A DNA stretch of 64,000 nucleotides from Qipengyuania pacifica (GTDB taxonomy: Bacteria > Pseudomonadota > Alphaproteobacteria > Sphingomonadales > Sphingomonadaceae): positions 307,501 through 371,500 of the forward strand of contig NZ_JAHWXO010000004.1 of assembly GCF_019857205.1 (NCBI RefSeq), read 5' to 3'. Position 1 is the stretch's first letter, and each line of letters begins with the position of its first letter. This document shows, piece by piece, positions 53,140 through 62,317 of the stretch. A program made the translations under genes and the position numbers. The notes under the pieces are model-generated. The model did no database searches. It was not told the origin of the DNA and worked only from the letters and a program-made list of their open reading frames with translations.

Positions 53140-53165
53140 AAGGGCTCCCAACTCGGGAGCCCTTT
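53140..53165. terminator. Bidirectional terminator before pal
   Basis: A perfect 10-bp hairpin, AAGGGCTCCC (53140-53149) with GGGAGCCCTT (53155-53164), loop AACTC, followed by TTTCGTCTT on the plus strand; A-rich on the other side. It lies 9 bases beyond the pal stop, so it serves both strands. Confidence 0.8.
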
Positions 53166-53173
53166 CGTCTTAG

Positions 53174-53683
53174 TCAGTTGATCGTGACCGTCGCTGCGCG
53201 GCGGTTCTGTGCCCAGGCAGCCTGGTTCGACCCCAGGGCAACCGGACGTTCCTTGCCATAGCTGATCGTGCGGATGCGGTTGGCCGGGACGCCGACCGAA
53301 ACGAGATAGTTCTTTGCGGCATTTGCGCGGCGTTCACCCAGCGCGAGGTTGTACTCACGCGTGCCACGTTCGTCGGCATGTCCTTCGATGGTGAAGTTCA
53401 CCTGCGAATACTGGCTGAAGTACTGCGCCTGGCGCTGCAGTTTAGCCTGGTCTTCGGCATCGATATTATATTGGTCAGTGTCGAAGTAGACGACCGTGTT
53501 CTGCTGTCCCACCGCATCGATGAAATGCTGCTGCGAACCAACACCCGGACCCGAGGGTGCCGGTGCCGGAGCCGGCGCAGTTTCTGTCGGCGGCGGCGGA
53601 AGTTCTTCCGGTGCTTTCTTCTGGCAAGCGGCAAGCGCGATGGTCGATGCAAGCATCAGGCCGGTGGCAACACGAGTATTCAT
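53174..53683 (-). CDS. pal: Pal, peptidoglycan-associated lipoprotein
   Basis: A 169-residue lipoprotein with lipobox ending ALAAC (Cys20), a Pro-rich spacer ([10 protein letters not shown]) and an OmpA-like domain ([34 protein letters not shown]) that binds peptidoglycan diaminopimelate. It anchors the outer membrane to the cell wall with Tol. It follows tolB, as usual, after 74 bases, and ends at a strong terminator. Confidence 0.95.
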   Translation of the reverse strand: MNTRVATGLMLASTIALAACQKKAPEELPPPPTETAPAPAPAPSGPGVGSQQHFIDAVGQQNTVVYFDTDQYNIDAEDQAKLQRQAQYFSQYSQVNFTIEGHADERGTREYNLALGERRANAAKNYLVSVGVPANRIRTISYGKERPVALGSNQAAWAQNRRAATVTIN

Positions 53684-53757
53684 AGGCTGTCCCCTTTTAA
53701 ACAGCTTGGTTGATCGTTATCCGCCAAGGATCCATTCCCTGTCATAACTCAATGCAG

Positions 53758-55155
53758 TTATGGCAGAATCGGTCCCCAAGCCGGATCGGATGCATCGACG
53801 GGCGTCGGGAGCTGGCGTAGGTTTTCACCCGTAAGATCGACTTGATACAGCGCTGCCTTGCCGCTGTTGCGTTCGGTACGGAAGAACTGGATGATGCGGC
53901 CGTTCGGCGCCCAGGTCGGGGCTTCATCCTGCCAGCCATTGGTCAACACCCGAACATTGCCGCCGGATGGTGTCATGACAGAAATGTTGAACGTGCTTGA
54001 GTTGGTGAAAGCAATCTGGTCGCCGCGCGGGCTCCACTCCGGGGTCGCGCAGCGCGAACCGCCGAAGCTGATCCGGCGCTGGTTCGTCCCGTCGGCATTC
54101 ATGACATAGCATTGCTGTGCGCCGGACCGATCGCTTTCGAACACGATCTGGCGGCCATCGGGCGAATAGGAGCCGCCGATATCGATGCCTGGCGTGTCGG
54201 TCAGGCGAATGCTCTCGCCCCCACGTGCCGAAACGCGATAAATATCCGTATTGCCGCCCACTGCCATCGAATAGAGCAACCAGTTTCCATCAGGGCTCCA
54301 GCGCGGGGCGAACGTCGGGTTGTCGCTCTGCGTGATCAACGTCTGACGACCGGTTCCGATGTCATAGACGTAGATGCGCGGATTGCCGTCGACATAGCTG
54401 AGATAGGACAGCTTCTTGTAGTCTGGCGAATAGCGCGGCGTCAGCGCCGTCGAACGACCGGTCGTAATGAACCTGTGGTTGGCACCATCGCTATCCATGA
54501 TGGCCAGGCGTTTGCTGCGATTATCCTTCGGTCCGGTCTCTGCGATATAAGCAATCCGGCTGTCGAAGAACGGGCTTTCGCCGGTCAGACGCGAATAGAT
54601 AAGGTCGGAACACTTGTGCGCCGCGCGCCGCCAGTCTGCCGGGGGAACCACCCAGCCTTCACGAACGAGTTCGCTCCGTAGCGCCATGTCGTAGAGATAA
54701 CAGCCGACCGTAAGCTTGCCGTCGGTACGTCCGCGCACATAGCCGTGAACGAGCATTTCTGCCCCGCGGTTCGACCAAGTCGGAAAATTCGGCGAAGTGA
54801 TTTCGTTGAATGTGGGCTGTGGAAGGGAATCAGGGCCTGTCGGCTTGAATAGTCCGTTGTTACGCAAGTCGGCCGTGATCACCCGGGCCAGTTCCTTGCC
54901 GAGAGCTGCCGTTCCCGACGAATTGGCAGGCGTAGATACATCGCGATCGGTCGCGAAGCCCGGAATGGCTATACCAAGATCGTCGAGATTACCCTCGAAA
55001 CTGACCGATCCCGAAAGGCCTTCGCCCTCATCGATGGTTTCGACCACTCCTCCTTCGGGAAGCGGCTGCCCAAGATCCTGGTTCTGAACCGCCTGATCTT
55101 GGGCGGAAAGGGAGGCGGCGAGAAGCGCCGCGGCGGCAAAGAGAACATACTTCAC
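53758..55155 (-). CDS. tolB: TolB periplasmic beta-propeller protein
   Basis: A 465-residue periplasmic protein: a signal peptide ending near SAQ (KYVLFAAAALLAASLSAQ), an N-terminal TolB_N domain (about 45-170) and six WD40-like blades (PRYSPDYKKLSYLSY, PRWSPDGNWLLYS, SYSPDGRQIVFE, PEWSPRGDQIAFT). It binds Pal and TolA to drive outer-membrane constriction at division. The GTG at 55153-55155 overlaps the tolA stop (GTGA). Confidence 0.95.
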   Translation of the reverse strand: MKYVLFAAAALLAASLSAQDQAVQNQDLGQPLPEGGVVETIDEGEGLSGSVSFEGNLDDLGIAIPGFATDRDVSTPANSSGTAALGKELARVITADLRNNGLFKPTGPDSLPQPTFNEITSPNFPTWSNRGAEMLVHGYVRGRTDGKLTVGCYLYDMALRSELVREGWVVPPADWRRAAHKCSDLIYSRLTGESPFFDSRIAYIAETGPKDNRSKRLAIMDSDGANHRFITTGRSTALTPRYSPDYKKLSYLSYVDGNPRIYVYDIGTGRQTLITQSDNPTFAPRWSPDGNWLLYSMAVGGNTDIYRVSARGGESIRLTDTPGIDIGGSYSPDGRQIVFESDRSGAQQCYVMNADGTNQRRISFGGSRCATPEWSPRGDQIAFTNSSTFNISVMTPSGGNVRVLTNGWQDEAPTWAPNGRIIQFFRTERNSGKAALYQVDLTGENLRQLPTPVDASDPAWGPILP

Positions 55156-56012
55156 TGGGCCAATCTCCAGTCGAAATCCACGGTGATGACTTTCCATGCC
55201 TCATAATACTCTTGAGGCAGATCGAAGGGTGCAGCCAATTGAACGGCTCTTACAGCTTGCTCTCCATGTCGGCCGGCCTGAGCGCGGTTGGTGTCGGTGA
55301 CACCTCGCTGCCCGGCGACGCTCGGGGCACCGGCCAGCGAACCGTCCGGATTGAGGCTGAAGCGTACCTTGGTGACGATCTTTTCGACATCGGGACCGCT
55401 CGGCGGCTGCCAGTGTGGCCGAAGCTGTCGGGCGACAGCCTGAAACAGCGAAGCCTTCGTGCTGGCACCGATTTGCGATGCCGGGGCTCGCGTTTCGTTT
55501 GTGCGGCTGCTGTCCCCGGCCCCTTCAAGGAAATTGTCGCCCAGACGCGAGCCACCACTGCGCTGGCTGGTCTGGCGTTGAGGCTGCGGTTGCGGCTGCG
55601 CGCGCGGCGGTTGTGCCTGGGGCTGCGTCCGTTGCGGTTCCGGCCGACGCGCCCTTGGCGCTTCCGTACGAGGTTGCGGCGATGGCGCCCGCGTTTCGCG
55701 CTGCGGCTGCGGCGCCGGAACCGGACGTTCCACCTGAGGCGGCGCAGGTTGTTGCTGCTCCGGTGCCGGAGCCGGATTGACGTCCATAGTCGGCGCCGTC
55801 GAGGCGCGACTTTCCGTTACCGGGTCGGGCGCCGTTGCTTCCATGCCGACATCTTCCGCCAGACTTACGGTCATTCGCTGCGGTGGATCGATAGCTGGCG
55901 CCGGAAACAGGCCTTGCACGATAAGAATGGCGAGAAGCGCGACATGCAGTACGACCGCGACGATCAGCCCGGTCCGCTCCTCTGCTCTGATGCCCACTCT
56001 CTCCATCGGCAT
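55152..56012 (-). CDS. tolA: TolA-like energy-transducing protein
   Basis: A 286-residue protein with an N-terminal transmembrane helix (LIVAVVLHVALLAILIVQGLF, about 16-36), a long Pro/Gln/Arg-rich spacer crossing the periplasm (about 75-155) and a C-terminal TolA-type domain (ASLFQAVARQLRPHWQPPSGPDVEKIVTKVRFSLNPDGSL). It couples the TolQR proton motor to TolB-Pal. The start is near 56012 or the ATG at 56006, and it abuts tolR by 4 bases. Confidence 0.9.
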   Translation of the reverse strand: MPMERVGIRAEERTGLIVAVVLHVALLAILIVQGLFPAPAIDPPQRMTVSLAEDVGMEATAPDPVTESRASTAPTMDVNPAPAPEQQQPAPPQVERPVPAPQPQRETRAPSPQPRTEAPRARRPEPQRTQPQAQPPRAQPQPQPQRQTSQRSGGSRLGDNFLEGAGDSSRTNETRAPASQIGASTKASLFQAVARQLRPHWQPPSGPDVEKIVTKVRFSLNPDGSLAGAPSVAGQRGVTDTNRAQAGRHGEQAVRAVQLAAPFDLPQEYYEAWKVITVDFDWRLAQ

Positions 56013-56016
56013 GCGG

Positions 56017-56493
56017 CTATTCCGCGCCAGATGAACGGTTGTTGACCGATGCAGGGGTTGCGCTGTTTGTGATCAGCGAAATCCGATTGAGACCCGCACG
56101 GTTCAATTCTCCCATCACTGCCATCACCCGCCCGTAATCCAGCGCACGATCGGCACGCAGGGTAATGTCGGGGCCTTCCCCGCCCGCACGAGGCAGACTT
56201 TCGAGCGCCTGCGGCAAACCGCCGAGTTCGACCGGTGCGTCGTCGATATAGACATAGCCGGCCTCGTCGATGCTGATGGTCACCTGCTGCTGCTCATTGG
56301 AAAGCTGGGCGGCGCGGCTGTCGGGCAGGTCGATCGGCACCCCGGCCGTCAATAGCGGGGCAGTGACCATGAAAATGATCAGTAGAACCAGCATAACATC
56401 GACGAACGGGGTGACGTTGATCTCGCTCATGGGGCGACGGCGACCGCCGCGCCCGCGTCTCGCACCGCGAGATGAGGCTAGCCCCATCGCCAT
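56017..56493 (-). CDS. tolR: TolR (ExbD/TolR family)
   Basis: A 158-residue protein with one transmembrane helix and a periplasmic domain. SEINVTPFVDVMLVLLIIFMV carries the proton-relay Asp of the family (about residue 33). TolR works with TolQ as the proton-driven motor. The ATG shares bases with the tolQ stop (TGATG). Confidence 0.95.
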   Translation of the reverse strand: MAMGLASSRGARRGRGGRRRPMSEINVTPFVDVMLVLLIIFMVTAPLLTAGVPIDLPDSRAAQLSNEQQQVTISIDEAGYVYIDDAPVELGGLPQALESLPRAGGEGPDITLRADRALDYGRVMAVMGELNRAGLNRISLITNSATPASVNNRSSGAE

Positions 56494-57191
56494 CAGCGCG
56501 CCTCCAGCTGGCGGCTGAATGTTGCGTTGAGTTTGTCTGCGAAGCGCTGCAGACGCGCTTCGTAACGATCAACGCGGTGGCTGAAGCGGTTGTAGGCGAT
56601 GACAGCCGGTATTGCGGCGAACAGGCCGATGGCGGTCGCGAACAGGGCTTCCGAGATACCGGGGGCCACGACGGCCAGCGAGCTGCTTTCCTGCGCGCCG
56701 ATCTGGAAGAAGCTGTTCATGATGCCCCAGACCGTACCGAAGAGGCCCACAAACGGCGCAACCGAACCCACGGTTGCGAGGAAATTCAGCCGCTCGGCGA
56801 TCTCGTCGGTTTCATGGGCAATCTGGCTGTCCATGGCGGTCGTGATACGGCCCCGGAGCGCTTCGGGATCGCGCACCGCCGTCTTGGTTGATCGGCGATA
56901 TTCGGACACGGCGGCCTGGGCCACGCGAGCAACCGGGAGATCCTTCTTTCCGCGTTCGGACGCAAAGCTGTCGAAGCTGTCTGCCTGCCAGAACTCGCTC
57001 TCGTATTCGATGGTTTTGGTGCGCAGCTTGGCGACGCGCAGGCTGAAGCTGACTATGATCATCCATACCCATATGCTGGCGAGCAGCAGGCCGGTCATGA
57101 CCAGCTGGACGACGATGTCGGCATCGAGAAAGAGACGGATCGGATCGAGCCGGGTCGGTGCCGCGGCGGCCAATAGTGTAAGCGAGCTCAT
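56493..57191 (-). CDS. tolQ: TolQ (MotA/TolQ/ExbB family proton channel)
   Basis: A 232-residue membrane protein: transmembrane helix 1 near 24-46, a cytoplasmic loop, and helices 2 and 3 in FLATVGSVAPFVGLFGTVWGIMNSF and ISEALFATAIGLFAAIPAVIAYN. The ATG at 57191 overlaps the ybgC stop (ATGA); the open frame upstream is not used. Confidence 0.95.
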   Translation of the reverse strand: MSSLTLLAAAAPTRLDPIRLFLDADIVVQLVMTGLLLASIWVWMIIVSFSLRVAKLRTKTIEYESEFWQADSFDSFASERGKKDLPVARVAQAAVSEYRRSTKTAVRDPEALRGRITTAMDSQIAHETDEIAERLNFLATVGSVAPFVGLFGTVWGIMNSFFQIGAQESSSLAVVAPGISEALFATAIGLFAAIPAVIAYNRFSHRVDRYEARLQRFADKLNATFSRQLEAR

Positions 57192-57652
57192 TGTTCCCCT
57201 TGCTCGGCAAATTGCGCGAAAGCCGCGCGCCATTCCTCTGGCTGGCGTTTGGGCCGGCCTTCGGGTGAAACGAAGCCGACGCGCAAATGTGCCTCGGCCA
57301 GAAGTTCGCGCTGTTTACCCGCCAACCTGAACGCAAGCTGGTGCATGCGGCAGGAGGCCGCCTTCAGCTCGGTACAGCGCGTTTCGATGAGTACATCGTC
57401 ATCGAGCCTGGCGGGGCGCAAGTATTTGAGATTTATCGCCGAAACGGCATACGCCCCCTCCCCCGCCTCGATCGCGGCGCGCTGATCGATGTCGAGGCGG
57501 CGCAGTAGATCGCTGCGGGCCCGTTCGAACCAGCGCAGGTAATTGGCGTGGTAGGTGATCCCGGACAGGTCCGTGTCTTCGTAATAGACGCGTACGGCAT
57601 AGAGGTGGGTATCACCTTCGAGCGTTCCGTCCGGGAGATTGGGCAGTGTCAT
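57188..57652 (-). CDS. ybgC: YbgC family acyl-CoA thioesterase
   Basis: A 154-residue hotdog-fold thioesterase: RVYYEDTDLSGITYHANYLRWFERARSDLL (about 21-50) contains the catalytic Asp (in TDLSG), and INLKYLRPARLDDDVLIE follows. It hydrolyses short-chain or phospholipid-linked acyl thioesters and is commonly the first gene of the tol-pal cluster. The ATG at 57650-57652 is used; a TTG two codons upstream is possible. Confidence 0.92.
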   Translation of the reverse strand: MTLPNLPDGTLEGDTHLYAVRVYYEDTDLSGITYHANYLRWFERARSDLLRRLDIDQRAAIEAGEGAYAVSAINLKYLRPARLDDDVLIETRCTELKAASCRMHQLAFRLAGKQRELLAEAHLRVGFVSPEGRPKRQPEEWRAAFAQFAEQGEQ

Positions 57653-57740
57653 GGGCAAGGGCGCCCTTTAGACGAGGCGGGAGTCCCGCGGCAATGGAGA
57701 ACGACGAACCGACGTGTTGGCGCGGCCAAGCGGGAATCCA

Positions 57741-58751
57741 TCACTTTCCGCGCAGGTCGGAGAGCTTGCGTTCCCATTGCAGCGCATGCGTGATGATATC
57801 GTCGAGATCGGCGTATTGCGGCTGCCACGGCAAGACCGAGCGGATGCGCGAAGGGTCCGAAACCAGTTCGCCCGGGTCCCCCGCACGACGCGGCACCAGA
57901 TGTCGATCAAACGTATGATTGGTCACCCGAACAACGGCATCGAGCACTTCGAACACCGAAAAACCACGCCCATAACCGCAGTTCATGGTCAGCGAACGGT
58001 CGGGCTGGCTGATGAGAGCTTCGAGCGAGAGCAGATGAGCGGCGGCCAGGTCGCTGACGTGGATGTAATCGCGCACGCCAGTACCGTCGCGCGTGTCGTA
58101 ATCGGTGCCGAAGACGGACACGCTGTCCCGCTTGCCCGTCGCCGCCTCGCAGGCGACCTTTATCAGATGTGTTGCCCCAGCCGTCGACTGGCCGGTGCGC
58201 CCCTGAGGATCGGCGCCCGCGACATTGAAATACCGCAGCGCGCAATAGTTGAAACGATGCGCCGCGCTGGCATCTGCGAGCATCTGTTCGGTCATCAGCT
58301 TGGACCAGCCGTATGGGTTGATCGGCTGTTTGGGGCTGTCTTCCGAAACCGGCGAGACTTCGGGCGTGCCGTAGGTCGCAGCAGTGGAACTGAAGATGAA
58401 ATGCCGGATGCCGCCAGCAACCGCCGCTTCGATCAGCGCGCGGCTTTTGACGGTGTTGTTGTCGTAATATTTCAGCGGATTTTCGACCGATTCCGGGACC
58501 ACGACGGACCCTGCAAAATGCATGATGGCCGCGATGCCCTGTTCTGCGAAAATGCGCGTCAACAGGGACGCATCGGCAATGTCGCCTTCGTAAAGTGGCA
58601 CATCGTCAGGCACGGCAAAGGCAAAGCCGGTCGACAGATTGTCGATCACCGCCACCGGCCAACCTGCATCGCGCAAGGCAAGGACCGCGTGACTGCCGAT
58701 ATACCCGGCCCCGCCGGTCACCAGGACGGGCACTTTTCGAACGTCGTTCAT
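57741..58751 (-). CDS. galE: UDP-glucose 4-epimerase
   Basis: A 336-residue short-chain dehydrogenase/epimerase: the NAD-binding GGAGYIGSHAVLAL (about 13-26), the substrate Ser in FSSTAATYGTPEV near 120, catalytic YGWSK near 145 (Tyr-x-x-x-Lys) and RYFNVAGADPQG near 173. It interconverts UDP-glucose and UDP-galactose for envelope glycans. The ATG at 58749-58751 starts the homology. Confidence 0.94.
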   Translation of the reverse strand: MNDVRKVPVLVTGGAGYIGSHAVLALRDAGWPVAVIDNLSTGFAFAVPDDVPLYEGDIADASLLTRIFAEQGIAAIMHFAGSVVVPESVENPLKYYDNNTVKSRALIEAAVAGGIRHFIFSSTAATYGTPEVSPVSEDSPKQPINPYGWSKLMTEQMLADASAAHRFNYCALRYFNVAGADPQGRTGQSTAGATHLIKVACEAATGKRDSVSVFGTDYDTRDGTGVRDYIHVSDLAAAHLLSLEALISQPDRSLTMNCGYGRGFSVFEVLDAVVRVTNHTFDRHLVPRRAGDPGELVSDPSRIRSVLPWQPQYADLDDIITHALQWERKLSDLRGK

Positions 58752-58887
58752 GGCGCGCGGAGTTAGCACAAGATCAGGACGCGGCAACGCTTCACGCGAG
58801 CCTCGACGGTTCGCGGTGCAGATTTGCCTGCCCATGCGTTGCAGGGAAAGACAGAAATCTCAGACAGACGTGAGAAGGATCGCCCAC

Positions 58888-59496
58888 ATGAAACCTCTAC
58901 CCATTGCTCTTGGCCTTGCCGCTGCACTGACGCTCGGCGCCTGCACCACCACGCCCACGGGTCCCGTCGAGGTAACCCGGTTCGTTGCCGCCGATCGCAC
59001 GGCCGAGCTGGGCCGCGGGAGCATCTTCGTCGAGAGCGCCGCCGGGCTGGAGGGCGATAGCCTGACGCTGTCACCCTACAAGGCGGCCGTTGCCGACGAG
59101 CTGCGCCGTCTCGGCTATACCGAAAGTGCGCGCGAAGGCGCGGGTCAGGTCGCGCAGGTTTCGGTGGAACGCTACATGCTGGGAAGCGGCGGACGCCGCA
59201 GTCCGGTCAATGTCGGTGTGGGCGGTTCCACGGGCAGCTACGGGTCGGGCCTGGGACTTGGGATCGGCATCAATCTTGGCGGCGGACAGAAGGATCGGCT
59301 GGGTACGGAAATGGCCGTAACCATCCGCGACAAGGCAACCGGCGAGAGCATCTGGGAAGGCCGCGCCGATTTCCAGGCACCTGAAGATTCGCCCCTTGCA
59401 CGCGGACCCGCGAACGCCCAGACGGTCGCCTCCGCGCTGTTCCGGGACTTCCCCGGCAACAATGGCGAAACAATAGAAGTAGAGGTTTCCGAGTGA
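58888..59496 (+). CDS. Lipoprotein, DUF4136-like
   Basis: A 202-residue lipoprotein with signal ending TLGAC (Cys19) and a DUF4136-like C-terminal domain: conserved [18 protein letters not shown], then a Gly-rich [19 protein letters not shown] and [17 protein letters not shown]. Such proteins are outer-membrane-associated and of unknown role. It overlaps the M14 peptidase by 4 bases (GTGA), which suggests coupling. Confidence 0.78.
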   Translation: MKPLPIALGLAAALTLGACTTTPTGPVEVTRFVAADRTAELGRGSIFVESAAGLEGDSLTLSPYKAAVADELRRLGYTESAREGAGQVAQVSVERYMLGSGGRRSPVNVGVGGSTGSYGSGLGLGIGINLGGGQKDRLGTEMAVTIRDKATGESIWEGRADFQAPEDSPLARGPANAQTVASALFRDFPGNNGETIEVEVSE

Positions 59497-60632
59497 GTGA
59501 TATCCGGATCGATTCCGCGTTCGACAGCGGCAATATCGAAGTGCTGTCGGTAAACGGCGCCAGCGCCAGGCTGGTGATCCCGAAAGACACGAACAGCGAT
59601 TTCAAACAGTGGTTTCACTTCCGCGTATCGGGCGCGGCAGGCCGCGAACTGGAACTGAACATCACCGGGCTGGAAGAAAGCGCCTATCCCGGCGGCTGGC
59701 CCGGTTACGATGCCTGCGTGTCCGAAGATCGCGATTACTGGGGGCGCGCCGCGTCCAGTTACGACAAGAATACGGACGGCGGTACGCTGACGATCCGTTA
59801 TCTGCCGGCAAGCGACGTGGCGTGGTTTGCCTATTTCGCGCCCTATTCGATGGAACGCCATCACGATCTGATCTCGGAAGCGGCCGCTTCGGAAGGCGTC
59901 GACTACGTTCACCTCGGCACCACGCTCGACGGGCAACCGATCGATTGTCTCGAGATGGGCGAAGGCGAGTTCAAGGTTTGGCTCTATGCCCGCCAGCATC
60001 CCGGCGAAACGCAGGCGGAATGGTGGATGGAAGGTGCGCTGGAAGTGCTGACCGACCCCGCCGACAGCGTGGGCCGTCTGCTGCGCGAGAAGTGCCGCCT
60101 GCATCTGGTGCCCAACTGCAACCCCGATGGTTCGAAGCGCGGCAATCTGCGCGTCAATGCCGCCGGTTCGAACCTAAACCGCGAATGGGCCGAGCCCAGC
60201 GCAGAAAAATCACCGGAAGTACTCGCCATTCGCAACCGGATGGATGAAACGGGCGTCGATTTTGCCATGGATGTCCACGGCGACGAAGCGATCCCGGTCA
60301 GCTTCCTCGCTGGTTTCGAAGGCGTCCCGAGCTGGACCGACCAGCAGGGCGATGGATATTACAGCTATGAGGCGATCCTCGACCGCCGCACGCCGGATTT
60401 CCAGACCGAACAGGGCTATACCAAATCGGCCCCCGGCAAAGCCAATCTGGCGATGAGCACCAATCAGGTGGCCGAACGTTTCGGCGCCACGTCGATGACG
60501 CTGGAAATGCCGTACAAGGACAATCCGGCCAGCCCCGAACCCGAGCAGGGCTGGAGCCCCGAACGCTGCAAGATGCTGGCGCGCGACTGCCTGGCCAGCC
60601 TGCTCGAATGGCTGGAAACCCGCGAGGGCTGA
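59493..60632 (+). CDS. M14 family zinc carboxypeptidase (AGTPBP-like)
   Basis: A 379-residue enzyme with an N-terminal beta domain (about 1-135) and a catalytic M14 domain: [22 protein letters not shown] near 166-187 (His and Glu zinc ligands), the third zinc His in [14 protein letters not shown] near 261, and [11 protein letters not shown] near 335 with the catalytic Glu. Cytosolic relatives of this subtype remove glutamate residues; substrate unknown here. GTG at 59493 is coupled to the upstream lipoprotein. Confidence 0.85.
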   Translation: MSDIRIDSAFDSGNIEVLSVNGASARLVIPKDTNSDFKQWFHFRVSGAAGRELELNITGLEESAYPGGWPGYDACVSEDRDYWGRAASSYDKNTDGGTLTIRYLPASDVAWFAYFAPYSMERHHDLISEAAASEGVDYVHLGTTLDGQPIDCLEMGEGEFKVWLYARQHPGETQAEWWMEGALEVLTDPADSVGRLLREKCRLHLVPNCNPDGSKRGNLRVNAAGSNLNREWAEPSAEKSPEVLAIRNRMDETGVDFAMDVHGDEAIPVSFLAGFEGVPSWTDQQGDGYYSYEAILDRRTPDFQTEQGYTKSAPGKANLAMSTNQVAERFGATSMTLEMPYKDNPASPEPEQGWSPERCKMLARDCLASLLEWLETREG

Positions 60633-60641
60633 GCGAAACGC

Positions 60642-60815
60642 TCAGCCTTCGAGGATTTTCTGGGCGACCTCTTCGATCGAGCCGGTAACGAGAAGCGGCT
60701 GGCCACCGACGATCCCGACGGTGGTCTGGCCGTTCTCGGCCGCGCGCAGCCACGCGATATTCGAGGCGACGACGAGATAGTTCCCGCCGCGCGAATTGAG
60801 GGCAACGAATTTCAT
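60642..60815 (-). CDS. Small FlbD-like protein of unknown function
   Basis: A 57-residue protein, MKFVALNSRGGNYLVVASNI then AAENGQTTVGIVGGQPLLVTGSIEEVAQKIL. The strand-turn-strand pattern vaguely resembles FlbD, although no flagellar genes are near, so this is only a resemblance. It has GGAGACTC upstream of the ATG at 60815. The end faces the M14 peptidase. Confidence 0.6.
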   Translation of the reverse strand: MKFVALNSRGGNYLVVASNIAWLRAAENGQTTVGIVGGQPLLVTGSIEEVAQKILEG

Positions 60816-60886
60816 AACTGGGGAGTCTCCTGATGCAGCGGGAATACCCTGCATCGCTCACGGAGCGGTTAACGGGGGTACCGTGA

Positions 60887-61906
60887 TCAGGCCACGGCGG
60901 GATGGAGCATCCGCAGGGTTCGCGCCGTAGCATCGAATTCCACGTCGACGCCGACCGGCAGGCTCAACTGGTTACCGACGTGGCCGGTGTCGAAGCCGGC
61001 AATTGCCGGTTTGCCAAGCGCACCAAGGTATTGGTCGACGACGTCGTCGAGCGTGAAGGTATCGCTGCCCGGTGCCGAGGAACCGCAGCGGGTGCACTGG
61101 CCGAAGATCACCCCACCCACACGGTCCAGGATTCCGCCAAGCTTCAACTGCTGGAACATGCGATCGACGCGATAGGGGTCTTCGTTGATGTCTTCCACGA
61201 AGAGGATCGCACCGTCAAAGTCGGGCAACCAGCCCGTGCCCATCAGGGTCGACAATATGGTGAGATTTCCCCCGAGGAGGCGCCCGCGGGCCGTGCCGCC
61301 GGTCAGCGTGCGCGCCGGGCGACCGACGGCATCTTCCACATCCGCCCCGCCGAGGACCGGCGTGCCCGCGGCAAATGCGATCTGCCACAGGCTGTCCCAG
61401 CTTTCCTTCTGCCAGCTGCTCGCCCCATTGGGGGCGTGCAGGGTCGCAAAGCCGGCCCGGGCAGCGATGGCAAGATGCAGCGCAGTCGTATCGCTGTAGC
61501 CGATCAGCAGCTTGGGGTTGTCACGAATCCCCTTCCAGTCGAGCAAAGGCAGGATGCGCGCCCCGCCCCAGCCGCCGCGTATGGCGAAGATGGCGCGGAC
61601 ATCGGGATCGGCGAACATTACATCGAGATCGCTTGCCCGTGCGGCATCGGTCCCCGCCAGGTAGCCATATTGTTCGCCGACATGCTGCCCCAGCTTCGGC
61701 ACCAGTCCCATGCCGGTGATCCAGTGGATGGCACGGTCCAGTTCGTCCGGCAGGGTCAAGGCGCTGGCAGGCGCGACCAGCCCGACCGTATCGCCTGCGC
61801 GCAGGCGCGGCGGTTTGCGGCCAGCTTTCGCAGACAAGGAACCCGGCATGAGCGCCGCCCCCGCCAGCCCACCCAGCAGGCCAAGCGCGGTGCGGCGCGC
61901 GATCAT
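60887..61906 (-). CDS. LD-carboxypeptidase (S66 family)
   Basis: A 339-residue enzyme: a twin-arginine-like signal (MIARRTALGLLGGLAGAALM), FAIRGGWGGARILPLLDW, the nucleophile region IGYSDTTALHLA (Ser, near 122), the catalytic Glu near FVEDINEDPYRVDRM and His in FDTGHVGNQLSLPVGV. It trims the terminal D-Ala from recycled muropeptides, or from periplasmic peptidoglycan if exported. Start at 61904-61906 overlaps the cdd stop. Confidence 0.9.
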   Translation of the reverse strand: MIARRTALGLLGGLAGAALMPGSLSAKAGRKPPRLRAGDTVGLVAPASALTLPDELDRAIHWITGMGLVPKLGQHVGEQYGYLAGTDAARASDLDVMFADPDVRAIFAIRGGWGGARILPLLDWKGIRDNPKLLIGYSDTTALHLAIAARAGFATLHAPNGASSWQKESWDSLWQIAFAAGTPVLGGADVEDAVGRPARTLTGGTARGRLLGGNLTILSTLMGTGWLPDFDGAILFVEDINEDPYRVDRMFQQLKLGGILDRVGGVIFGQCTRCGSSAPGSDTFTLDDVVDQYLGALGKPAIAGFDTGHVGNQLSLPVGVDVEFDATARTLRMLHPAVA

Positions 61907-62307
61907 GCGAGGCTCGCAGGGCCGAATGCGTGCGGCAGCAGATCCGACAGGCGCAGCCTGCGCACTTCGTCCGGGCCGACACAGAGAATTTCGGGATCCG
62001 TCCCGCCAAGCTGTGCAAGTTCGTTGAGCACCTGGCGGCAACGACCGCAGGGCGTGATCGGATCTGTGCCCGGACCGGTCACAGCGACCGCTTGCAGCCC
62101 GCCGCGGGCGCCATCGGCCATGGCCTTGGACACCGCGACCGTTTCCGCACACAGGGCCAGGCCGTAGCTGGCGTTTTCGATATTCGTTCCGGTCACGATG
62201 CTGCCATCTGCAAAACGTAGCGCCGCGCCGACGGGAAATTTCGAATAGGGCGAATAGGAGTGCTGCGCAGCCTGGCGCGCGGCATCGATAAGTTCCTGGT
62301 CGGTCAT
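61903..62307 (-). CDS. cdd: Cytidine deaminase
   Basis: A 134-residue homotetrameric-type zinc deaminase: NIENASYGLALCAETVAV supplies the first Cys and catalytic Glu (about 52-56), PCGRCRQVL supplies the other two cysteines (about 87-91). It converts cytidine and deoxycytidine to uridine forms. It overlaps the LD-carboxypeptidase gene. Confidence 0.94.
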   Translation of the reverse strand: MTDQELIDAARQAAQHSYSPYSKFPVGAALRFADGSIVTGTNIENASYGLALCAETVAVSKAMADGARGGLQAVAVTGPGTDPITPCGRCRQVLNELAQLGGTDPEILCVGPDEVRRLRLSDLLPHAFGPASLA

Positions 62308-62317
62308 CGTTCAGTCC

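Noticed and set aside
55560..55790. Tandem Pro/Gln repeat DNA
   Set aside because: It is the low-complexity spacer of tolA, explained by the coding sequence.
60902..62167. 421-codon plus-strand frame opposite the LD-carboxypeptidase and cdd
   Set aside because: Both genes on the other strand have intact catalytic motifs; the frame has no recognisable domain.
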